Assembly (NCBI GenBank): GCA_017445435.1
Contig: JAFSUE010000229.1
Location: 1-10,420, forward strand
Length of the DNA stretch: 10,420 nt
Source: Selenomonadaceae bacterium
GTDB lineage: Bacteria > Bacillota > Negativicutes > Selenomonadales > Selenomonadaceae
Reading direction: 5' to 3'
How positions within the stretch are numbered: position 1 is the first letter of the stretch; the number at the start of each line of letters is the position of its first letter. The notes under the pieces were generated by a model that was not told where the DNA came from, did no database searches, and saw only the letters and a list, made by a program, of their open reading frames with translations. Below, in pieces: positions 1 through 5,074 of this stretch. The position numbers and the translations under genes were made by a program.

Positions 1-93
1 AGTTTTTGATGCGGCTTGTGCAATTCCACCGCCTAACAAGCTAACCACGCAGAAAGAAATTGTTAATAGAATTGACAGTAACAATTTTTTCAT
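1..93 (-). CDS. Secreted or surface protein, N-terminal fragment (signal peptide)
   Basis: Only the first 31 codons are in the window; the gene runs off the left edge on the minus strand. The ATG is at 93-91, preceded by a GGGGAGG ribosome binding site about 8 bases upstream. The translation begins MKKLLLSILLTIS and continues through a hydrophobic stretch to GGGIAQA-ASKT. This is a textbook Sec signal peptide: a KK n-region, about 17 hydrophobic residues, and an AQA signal peptidase I site near residue 27. The mature protein is therefore exported, but its function cannot be told from what is visible. A good promoter lies at 186-214, giving an unusually long leader of about 85 bases with an inverted repeat. 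Confidence 0.75.
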   Translation of the reverse strand, partial: MKKLLLSILLTISFCVVSLLGGGIAQAASKT

Positions 94-126
94 TACCAAA
101 ACCTCCCCAAAAAATAAATTAATCAC

Positions 127-174
127 GGTTGAATATCAACATAAATAATGAATGAAAAATGCGACTATTCAACC
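127..174 (-). promoter_or_regulatory. Inverted repeat in the leader of the secreted-protein gene
   Basis: GGTTGAATA at 127-135 and TATTCAACC at 166-174 form a perfect 9-bp inverted repeat separated by 30 AT-rich bases. A smaller palindrome, GTTGA-ATA-TCAAC (128-140), overlaps the first arm. The repeat lies between the predicted transcription start (near 179) and the ribosome binding site, so it would form a hairpin almost at the 5' end of the mRNA. It could stabilise the transcript or serve as an operator; the sequence does not say which. Confidence 0.45.
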
Positions 175-185
175 TAATTGATAAA

Positions 186-214
186 ATTTTAACATACAAT
201 TAAGTCGTAGTCAA
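186..214 (-). promoter_or_regulatory. Sigma-A-type promoter for the secreted-protein gene
   Basis: On the minus strand, TTGACT (214-209), a 17-base spacer and TAAAAT (191-186) form a strong vegetative promoter. A TGT precedes the -10 box, giving the extended -10 form TGnTAAAAT. Transcription would start near 179. The stretch 94-402 (309 bases) contains this promoter, the leader inverted repeat and a weak plus-strand promoter candidate; I see no gene in it. Confidence 0.6.
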
Positions 215-314
215 TAATTTTATGGAAATAAGACAGTGACGCATAATATAACAATTAAAAATTCGAAACCCATTTCAATTTCATTTTGAGGAGGGCTTTT
301 TTAGTTAAAAAAAT

Positions 315-343
315 TAGCACCGCTTAAATATTTGTGGTAAAAT
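315..343 (+). promoter_or_regulatory. Candidate promoter for the YvyF-like operon
   Basis: An extended -10 box, TG-G-TAAAAT (335-343), lies about 60 bases before the first operon gene. The -35 position 17 bases upstream (TAGCAC, 315-320) is poor. An alternative reading is a sigma-28/sigma-D-like element: TAAA at 325-328, a 15-base spacer, then TCGATTG, which keeps only the CGAT core of the GCCGATAT consensus. The second reading is attractive only because the downstream genes belong to a flagellar family. Neither assignment is firm. Confidence 0.35.
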
Positions 344-402
344 TCGATTGATTTATTAGAGTCCATTACGAAGACGCATAAAATTTTTTGGAGGTGAAAT
401 TT

Positions 403-897
403 GTGGCGATTACTTCAAAACCTAAGTTGAGAAATTGTATTCAATGCGGAAAAGTTTTTTTGTCGCAGAACAGGGACGATCTTTGTGCGGATTGTAAAAT
501 AATGTATTACGAAATGGAAGACAAAGTTAAAACGTACGTCAAAGATCATCCTGGCGTAAATATGACGCAGGTTGCTGAAGAAACTGGCGTCTCCAAAAAA
601 TTGATTCAACGAATGGCACGTGAAGGCGCATTTATGGATATGCCGATGGGCGAAAATTTTATGTACGCTTGCGCAAGTTGCGGCACGCCAATAAAAACTG
701 GTACGTACTGCACAAGTTGTCTTATGCGCTTACGTAAGGAAACGCAGAAAGTTGCAGAATCAATGAATATTCGCTTTAAAGAAAATACGCCGACAATTAC
801 ACGGCTTGACGCTATGGCGCAACGCGAATTTGACCAAGAACAACGGGATAGGCGAACTTATCGCGGCGGTTTAACAAATATCGGTCGTCCCCGCTAA
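403..897 (+). CDS. YvyF-like flagellar-operon protein, zinc ribbon-HTH-zinc ribbon (paralogue 1)
   Basis: This 164-residue protein has the layout of the YvyF family (TIGR03826), small proteins usually encoded with late flagellar genes such as flgM and thought to be regulatory. Two Cys4 zinc ribbons are visible: C12-x2-C15 with C28-x2-C31, and C90-x2-C93 with C103-x2-C106. Between them, residues about 40-78 form the helix-turn-helix-like segment typical of the family (HPGVNMTQVAEETGVSKKL). The tail is basic and charged. GTG at 403 is chosen because a perfect GGAGGTG (390-396) sits 6 bases upstream; an in-frame TTG at 388 would overlap that ribosome binding site. The next gene is a colinear paralogue 24 bases downstream. 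No flagellar structural gene is in the window, so a motility role is inferred from the family only. Confidence 0.8.
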   Translation: MAITSKPKLRNCIQCGKVFLSQNRDDLCADCKIMYYEMEDKVKTYVKDHPGVNMTQVAEETGVSKKLIQRMAREGAFMDMPMGENFMYACASCGTPIKTGTYCTSCLMRLRKETQKVAESMNIRFKENTPTITRLDAMAQREFDQEQRDRRTYRGGLTNIGRPR

Positions 898-921
898 ATT
901 TTGAAACAAGGAGGTTTAATC

Positions 922-1392
922 ATGGCAATGTTCAATAAAAGTAACGTTAAACTTTGTATATCTTGCGGAAATCCTTTTGTACCGCAAAATGACGAAGATT
1001 TTTGTTTTAGGTGCAGAAACAGTGACAGCGCAAAAGAAGCTGAAATTATGGATTATATGCGCAATAATCCTGGTACTTCAATTATGGAAATTTCTAGACA
1101 GACGAATCTTCCTAAAGGAACTTTATTAAATATGGCGCATGAAGGACGTTTCGAGGGATTTTCACTTGGCAAAGATTTAGGCAAACCGTGCGCTGTATGC
1201 GGCAAACTTATCACGGTAGGTACTTACTGCCCCTCCTGCTTTGAACATTTAAAGAAAGATTCTAAAAATCGTGGCAATATCAATGCCGCTAGAGCTAGAG
1301 TCGCCGCGCAGTCGAAAGATGATGAAATAGTTACGCGTACCTTCTCAAGCGGTATGCAAGACGAAATTAATTCGCGTCGCAGGAAAAGGTAG
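922..1392 (+). CDS. YvyF-like flagellar-operon protein, zinc ribbon-HTH-zinc ribbon (paralogue 2)
   Basis: This 156-residue paralogue follows the preceding gene directly. All eight zinc-ligand cysteines fall at the same residue numbers as in the first copy (12, 15, 28, 31, 90, 93, 103, 106). The HTH-like centre is recognisable (NNPGTSIMEISRQTNLPKG), but overall identity to copy 1 is modest, so the duplication is old rather than recent. The end is very basic (INSRRRKR), which would suit nucleic-acid or acidic-protein contact. ATG at 922 is preferred over the in-frame TTG at 901 because AAGGAGG (909-915) lies 6 bases before it. It is followed after 30 bases by the phosphatase gene, so the three genes are probably cotranscribed. 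Confidence 0.78.
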   Translation: MAMFNKSNVKLCISCGNPFVPQNDEDFCFRCRNSDSAKEAEIMDYMRNNPGTSIMEISRQTNLPKGTLLNMAHEGRFEGFSLGKDLGKPCAVCGKLITVGTYCPSCFEHLKKDSKNRGNINAARARVAAQSKDDEIVTRTFSSGMQDEINSRRRKR

Positions 1393-1422
1393 CGTCGAAA
1401 ATTTTTTTGGAAGGTGGTACTT

Positions 1423-1848
1423 ATGATAAAAATTTTGTTCGTATGCAGTGGAAATACTGGGCGCTCGCCAATGGCAGAATTTATTATGAAAAATCTTGTC
1501 AAAGATGACGCTGAAAATTATTTTATCGCGTCGGCGGCGTCGAAACCTACTGACGGCGGCGAACTTCATGAAGGTATTGCCGCTAAACTTCGCGCTGAAA
1601 ATATTCCGTACACAAAACATACAGCTAGGCAAATTACGGCGGACGATTATAAAAACTTCGACAAAATTGTTTGCATGGACAAAGGCAATATTGAACAGGT
1701 TAAGGCAATTTGCGGCGGCGATCCTGACGGTAAAGTTAAACTCCTGCTGTCGTACTGCGGCGAAGACAAAGACATTCCTTGGGACAAAAATGGATTTAAT
1801 ACGACGTTCATTGACATTGAACGCGGCTGTAAAGCAATGCGTAATTAG
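1423..1848 (+). CDS. Low-molecular-weight protein phosphatase (tyrosine or arginine phosphatase family)
   Basis: This 141-residue cytoplasmic enzyme has the LMW-PTP active-site loop C8-S-G-N-T-G-R14-S, starting at residue 8 as in the family. C8 is the nucleophile and R14 binds phosphate. Thr12 occupies the position of Thr11 of Bacillus YwlE, reported to favour phosphoarginine; tyrosine phosphatases have a bulkier residue there. The second loop cysteine common in the family is Gly13. Near the C-terminus the family's Asp-Pro acid motif is expected (DIPDP-F/W/Y), but the sequence reads D117-I-P-W120-D121, so the motif is missing or shifted. ATG 1423 has GGAAGGTGG just upstream. The last codons (AMRN-stop) lie in an AATGCGTAAT repeat. 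As third gene of the YvyF-like operon it may act on a regulator from the same pathway (inference). Confidence 0.85.
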   Translation: MIKILFVCSGNTGRSPMAEFIMKNLVKDDAENYFIASAASKPTDGGELHEGIAAKLRAENIPYTKHTARQITADDYKNFDKIVCMDKGNIEQVKAICGGDPDGKVKLLLSYCGEDKDIPWDKNGFNTTFIDIERGCKAMRN

Positions 1849-1867
1849 GAATGCGTAATTCGTAATG
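1836..1867 (+). repeat. AATGCGTAAT-type short repeat at the end of the phosphatase gene
   Basis: AATGCGTAAT occurs twice here, followed by a variant with TTCGTAATG. It covers the last codons and stop of the phosphatase gene and runs into the intergenic space. The same unit, in the same orientation relative to the gene, closes hypD near 5039-5074. Confidence 0.55.
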
Positions 1868-1883
1868 AAAAAATGAAGGTAAC

Positions 1884-2033
1884 TAGCGGCATTTCCCAGC
1901 GTCTCTGCAACGTTGGATAGTCGCAACAAATGGGACGCGGCGAAATGTTGAATTATTGAAACGCTAATCGTGGGCGCACAAATGCCGCTATGTTTCTTTT
2001 TGCTACTTTTTCTTTGCGCCAAAGAAAAAGTAG
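1884..2033. repeat. Composite palindromic intergenic element
   Basis: The 224-base gap before rex contains two nested structures. TAGCGGCATTT (1884-1894) and AAATGCCGCTA (1980-1990) are perfect 11-bp inverted arms around 85 bases. Inside them CCCA (1895-1898) can pair with TGGG (1971-1974), and CGTCTC (1900-1905) with GGGACG (1932-1937). A second perfect 14-bp hairpin, CTACTTTTTCTTTG / CAAAGAAAAAGTAG with a CGC loop, follows at 2003-2033. A degenerate relative of this second hairpin occurs at 9499-9524. The form suggests a dispersed REP/MITE-like or structured-RNA element without coding capacity. The second hairpin may also terminate transcription, but no long T-run follows it. Confidence 0.5.
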
Positions 2034-2043
2034 TTTATTTAAA

Positions 2044-2056
2044 GCTAACAGCTAAC
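2044..2056. repeat. Short GCTAACA tandem repeat before rex
   Basis: GCTAACA-GCTAAC is a two-copy direct repeat just upstream of rex. It is one of three unrelated short repeat types confined to gene boundaries in this window. By itself it is short enough to be chance. Confidence 0.3.
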
Positions 2057-2072
2057 ATTGAGATGATGAGCA

Positions 2073-2696
2073 ATGCAAAAAATATTTTCACGGGCAACGC
2101 TTGACAGAATACCGCTTTACTACAGAGCATTAAAAGTTCTTAACGATAGCGGCGAAAAAATTATTTCGTCAAGCAAACTTGCAAAAATTTTAGAAATTAC
2201 GCCTGAACAAATTCGCAAAGATTTTTCAGACTTTGGGCAATTCGGCATTAAAGGCGTAGGCTACAACGTCGACAAACTTAAACGCGGCATAGAAAAAATT
2301 TTAGGCTTGCAGTATAAATGGAAAATGGCGATTGTCGGCGTTGGTCATTTAGGTACGGCGCTTGCCAACGACAAAATTTTTCCGCTACAAGGTTTTCAAG
2401 TCAGCGCACTTTTCGACATTGACGAAAACTTAATTGGAAAAAAAATTAACGGCGTCAAAGTCTACGATTTCGCAAAACTCGACGCCGTAATTAGGCGGAA
2501 AATTATTGACATCGGAATTATCACCGTTCCTGATACTCAAGCCCAAATTGTGGCGGACGCTTTAATTGGCGCGGGCGTTAAAGGCATTTGGAATTTTGCG
2601 CCAACAAAAATTTCTGTACCGCCTGAAATTCATTTGGTCAATGAAGATTTATTTATCGGACTAACAACTTTAAGCCACCACTTAGCTAATGAATAG
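2073..2696 (+). CDS. rex: Redox-sensing transcriptional repressor Rex
   Basis: Rex is a homodimeric repressor that leaves its operators when NADH rises relative to NAD+, and controls fermentation and anaerobic-respiration genes. This 207-residue protein is full length. Residues about 10-65 are the winged-helix DNA-binding domain, with SSSKLAKILEITPEQIRKDFS followed by FGIKGVGYNV, both typical of Rex. The Rossmann NAD(H)-binding motif is G89-x-G91-x2-G94 (IVGVGHLGTAL), and FDIDE, TVPDTQAQ and NFAP follow in family order. The ATG at 2073 has only a weak ribosome binding site (GATGAG). The gene stands alone behind the palindromic element and converges on tmk. I found no clear Rex operator (TTGTGA-like dyad) in the window, so its targets are probably elsewhere. 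Confidence 0.95.
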   Translation: MQKIFSRATLDRIPLYYRALKVLNDSGEKIISSSKLAKILEITPEQIRKDFSDFGQFGIKGVGYNVDKLKRGIEKILGLQYKWKMAIVGVGHLGTALANDKIFPLQGFQVSALFDIDENLIGKKINGVKVYDFAKLDAVIRRKIIDIGIITVPDTQAQIVADALIGAGVKGIWNFAPTKISVPPEIHLVNEDLFIGLTTLSHHLANE

Positions 2697-2698
2697 CC

Positions 2699-2735
2699 AC
2701 TACTAACTACTTACTACTAACTACTCACTAACTTA
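2699..2735. repeat. TAGTAGTTAG-type repeat between convergent rex and tmk
   Basis: The gap between the rex and tmk stops is filled by variants of ACTACTAACT. Read on the minus strand they are TAGTTAGTAG, which contains stop triplets in several frames. The repeat overlaps the TAA stop of tmk (2735-2733). A second array of the same type lies at 9528-9569 after the flippase gene. No conventional terminator is visible between the convergent genes. Confidence 0.55.
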
Positions 2736-3395
2736 AAGATCGTTATCAATCAACATAGCTTCAACTAAGCTGAAAATTTCCTCGTGAATATCGATTGCGC
2801 TTTTTGCAAAATTTCCAGACGCGCAGTTGATAACCTTCCACTGGAACTTTTCAGCTATTTCTTTGTACGCATTGTAAGACCTAAGCATATAGGCGGCGTC
2901 GGATTCGTGAATATCTTCGCGCCCACGTTCACGCCTAAGCATTGCGGCAATTTTCGGCGGCATATCTAAAAAAATTGTAAGGTCGGGACGCGGCAGTTTC
3001 AAACGCTTGTACTCAAAACTATCAAGCCAATTCAAAAATTTTTCGCGGTCGGCTTTACGGCGAATTTTAGCCGATTGGTGCGCCATATTTGAGCCAACGT
3101 ACCTATCAGCTAGAATTACGCCATCTCCCGCGTAAAAATCTTTCCAACTTTGAAAGCTGGCGAATCTGTCAACGGCATAAAAAGTTGCCGCCGCGTAGGG
3201 ATTGACTTCCTCTGCCGTCGCGCCAAAATCTCCGCGCAGATACATTTTTATCAACGCAGATGATTCTGATTCGTAATTTGGAAAACTTACGCGTATAACG
3301 TCAACGCCTAAGTTTTGCAATCGTTCGTAAAGCCGCGTAGTTTGCGTAGCTTTACCCGAACCGTCAGAGCCTTCAAGTACAATTAAACTGCTCAT
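2733..3395 (-). CDS. tmk: Thymidylate kinase (dTMP kinase)
   Basis: This enzyme phosphorylates dTMP to dTDP with ATP, an essential step in dTTP synthesis, in the cytosol. The 220-residue protein is the usual size. It shows the P-loop E8-G-S-D-G-S-G-K15-A-T-Q, the substrate-binding segment SFPNYESES (residues 37-45), D76-R77-F, and the D97-R98-Y motif followed by GSNMAHQ. An arginine-rich lid (MLRRERGRED) follows LTIFLDMPP. The ATG at 3395 is chosen because GAGGTG lies 8 bases before it; a GTG at 3404 overlaps that site. It follows the DUF218 gene by 33 bases and is probably cotranscribed with it. The stop overlaps a TAGTTAG repeat array. Confidence 0.92.
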   Translation of the reverse strand: MSSLIVLEGSDGSGKATQTTRLYERLQNLGVDVIRVSFPNYESESSALIKMYLRGDFGATAEEVNPYAAATFYAVDRFASFQSWKDFYAGDGVILADRYVGSNMAHQSAKIRRKADREKFLNWLDSFEYKRLKLPRPDLTIFLDMPPKIAAMLRRERGREDIHESDAAYMLRSYNAYKEIAEKFQWKVINCASGNFAKSAIDIHEEIFSLVEAMLIDNDL

Positions 3396-3428
3396 CAAAA
3401 ACACACCTCGCTTTTTAGTTTGTAGGGA

Positions 3429-4193
3429 TTAGATATTAAATATTTCTGTGACAGCAGTTCGCAAAACTTCCTGCAGTACCGTCACGTTCAATAGCAATGC
3501 TGAAGCTTGGGGACGAAGTTTAGTATAATGAAATTTTGGTCGGTGTGAAACAGTAAAATCTGTTGGATAGGGTACGACTTCAATTCCTTGACGCGAAAAG
3601 TTTAAAACTGCGCGGCGCATATGAAAAGCTGAAGTCACGACAAGCGGACGCTTAAAATTTTTTTCACGCAGAATTTCAGCTGAATATACAGCGTTTTGAG
3701 TTGTATTGACGCTTTCTGTTTCAAGTAAAATTTTTTCTTCAGGGACGCCTAAAGACCGTAAAACTCTGCGGGAAATTACTGCCTCCGAAGTGTCTTTGTC
3801 GACGCCTTGTCCGCCGCTAAGTAAAATTGGTACGTCCAAAATTTTTTGCAGACGAACAGCAGTTAATAATCTATTCGCTGGACTTGCCGATAAAGTTCCC
3901 GCGCCGTCAACGTCTTGTATGTCGGTTATTGCGCCGCCGCCAAGTAAAACTATAACGTCAATTCCAGATTCTTCAAGCCGTTCAGGTGGCGAATACGCTT
4001 TTTCAAGCGGTCCCATAAATTTTTCTGCGACAAATCCTGTACACATCAAGTAGAAAATCAACGTGCCTGTACCTACCAACGCGGCAACTTTCAAATTGAT
4101 TCGCGTTAAGTAAATCGTTAAGATTGTCAACAAAATTATAAAAATTCCTGGCGGCAATATCCAGCTAGCGCCGAACTTCAATAAGTAAACCAA
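3429..4193 (-). CDS. DUF218 / YdcF-ElyC-SanA family membrane protein
   Basis: This 254-residue protein has two predicted membrane helices (about residues 10-29 and 34-55) followed by a DUF218 domain. The domain begins at DVIVLLGGG (79-87) and includes SPANRLLTAVRL, PILLSGGQG, SEAVISRRVL, TESVNTTQNA and VVTSAFHMRRA, all conserved in this order in YdcF/ElyC/SanA proteins. Relatives are linked to cell-envelope or peptidoglycan-precursor homeostasis, but the biochemical activity is unsettled. The start is uncertain. TTG at 4193 gives MVYLLKFG and has AAAGG about 12 bases upstream; a TTG four codons further in is possible. A CACGCGCGTG palindrome abuts the ribosome binding site. The tmk gene follows on the same strand. 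Confidence 0.85.
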   Translation of the reverse strand: MVYLLKFGASWILPPGIFIILLTILTIYLTRINLKVAALVGTGTLIFYLMCTGFVAEKFMGPLEKAYSPPERLEESGIDVIVLLGGGAITDIQDVDGAGTLSASPANRLLTAVRLQKILDVPILLSGGQGVDKDTSEAVISRRVLRSLGVPEEKILLETESVNTTQNAVYSAEILREKNFKRPLVVTSAFHMRRAVLNFSRQGIEVVPYPTDFTVSHRPKFHYTKLRPQASALLLNVTVLQEVLRTAVTEIFNI

Positions 4194-4209
4194 AAAAGTT
4201 TCAACCTTT

Positions 4210-4219
4210 CACGCGCGTG
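4210..4219. promoter_or_regulatory. CACGCGCGTG palindrome beside the ydcF-like ribosome binding site
   Basis: A perfect 10-bp GC-rich palindrome stands in otherwise very AT-rich intergenic DNA, directly upstream of the AAAGG ribosome binding site of the DUF218 gene. It could be a protein-binding site or a small translation-modulating hairpin. No matching second site was noticed in the window. Confidence 0.3.
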
Positions 4220-4272
4220 GAAAATTTTTTTAAAATTCGACTACCAAAAAAGATTTTCCTGCAAAAATGGTT

Positions 4273-4317
4273 AAAAAAAATGATGCCATAAAAATTTCAT
4301 AGAAAATTTTAGCATCA
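4273..4317 (-). terminator. Rho-independent terminator after queC
   Basis: On the minus strand, TGATGC-TAAAATTTTC pairs with GAAATTTTTA-(TG)-GCATCA across a TAT loop, with one mismatch and a two-base bulge, and is followed by eight T residues (4280-4273). It lies just beyond the queC stop and should end the lysR-thioesterase-hypCD-queC transcript, separating it from the DUF218-tmk pair. Confidence 0.75.
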
Positions 4318-4326
4318 ATTAAAATT

Positions 4327-5019
4327 TTATAAAGCTGGGTCATTAACACCGTTAGTCGCAAATGCCGCCGCTCTGTCACGGCAAGTTGCACACTTACCGC
4401 AGGGAATTTCGCCGCGTTCGTAGCAACTCCACGTTAAATTGTACGGCGCGTTGAGTTCCAGCCCAATTTTCACAATGTCAGCTTTCGTCATTCCTAAGAA
4501 AGGAGCGACGATTTTTATTTTGCTGTAAGTGCCAATGTTCACCGCGTCATTCATCGCGCGAATAAAATTTTCGCTACAATCAGCGTAAGCATTGACAGCG
4601 CTGTCATCTTGGTGGACGCCGATAAAAATTTCTGCGTCATTGCCGTTGAAAAGTCCGTCGATAAAACTTGCCGCCATTGCCAACATTAAGCCGTTGCGGA
4701 AGGGGACGTACGTTTCAACGCGTGGATTTTTTTTAACTTGTTCGCCGTAAGTCGTAGGCTCAAGATTTTTCGTCGAACTGTTCATCAGCGCAGAATTGGA
4801 GTAACTCATAATCTGCGCGGCGTCAAATTCATAGTGACTTACGCCGTAATGCTCGACAATTTTTTTTGCACTGTCAAGTTCCCGCGCGTGACGTTGACCG
4901 TAAAAAATGGAGACGGCTACAACATTTTCACGCCCAAATTTTTTTATGGCAATGGCAAGACACGTTGTCGAATCAATACCGCCGCTTAAAAGTACAGCCG
5001 CTTTCAATTTAATTTTCAT
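4327..5019 (-). CDS. queC: 7-cyano-7-deazaguanine synthase QueC
   Basis: QueC converts 7-carboxy-7-deazaguanine to preQ0 with ammonia and ATP in the queuosine pathway. The 230-residue protein has the PP-loop ATP-binding motif S12-G-G-I-D16-S-T near the N-terminus. The zinc site at the end is C199-x7-C207-x2-C210-x2-C213 (CYERGEIPCGKCATC). Both match the family exactly, as does the length. The ATG at 5019 is preceded immediately by GGGGG with almost no spacer, which is a poor ribosome binding arrangement. A TTG four codons in would have better spacing, so the exact start is open. No queD, queE or queF is nearby. It follows hypD by 42 bases and probably belongs to the same transcript, although a functional link to hydrogenase maturation is not known to me. 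Confidence 0.94.
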   Translation of the reverse strand: MKIKLKAAVLLSGGIDSTTCLAIAIKKFGRENVVAVSIFYGQRHARELDSAKKIVEHYGVSHYEFDAAQIMSYSNSALMNSSTKNLEPTTYGEQVKKNPRVETYVPFRNGLMLAMAASFIDGLFNGNDAEIFIGVHQDDSAVNAYADCSENFIRAMNDAVNIGTYSKIKIVAPFLGMTKADIVKIGLELNAPYNLTWSCYERGEIPCGKCATCRDRAAAFATNGVNDPAL

Positions 5020-5038
5020 CCCCCAACTTAAAACTTTT

Positions 5039-5074
5039 CATTACGCATTACGCATTAAAAATTACGCATTAAAT
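5039..5074 (-). repeat. AATGCGTAAT-type short repeat at the end of hypD
   Basis: Read on the minus strand, AATGCGTAA forms the last codons and stop of hypD (N-A-stop). AATGCGTAATGCGTAATG then follows in the gap before queC. The same unit ends the phosphatase gene near 1836-1867 in the same gene-relative orientation. Confidence 0.55.

Noticed and set aside
148..177. Nine-codon open frame in the left intergenic region
   Set aside because: It has no ribosome binding site, and its end lies in the leader inverted repeat of the opposite strand.
388..402. TTG start at 388 for the first YvyF-like protein
   Set aside because: The TTG overlaps the GGAGGTG that serves the GTG at 403.
1345..2022. A 225-codon open frame on the minus strand across the phosphatase gene and the intergenic element
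   Set aside because: It lies antisense to a clear phosphatase gene, begins inside the palindromic repeat, has no ribosome binding site and shows no recognisable domain.
2699..2735. CRISPR array
   Set aside because: The repeat units are only about 7-10 bases, degenerate, without spacers, and no cas gene is present.
5020..5061. preQ1 riboswitch upstream of queC
   Set aside because: The 42-base gap is mostly AATGCGTAAT repeats and shows no preQ1 aptamer-like hairpin and A-rich tail.
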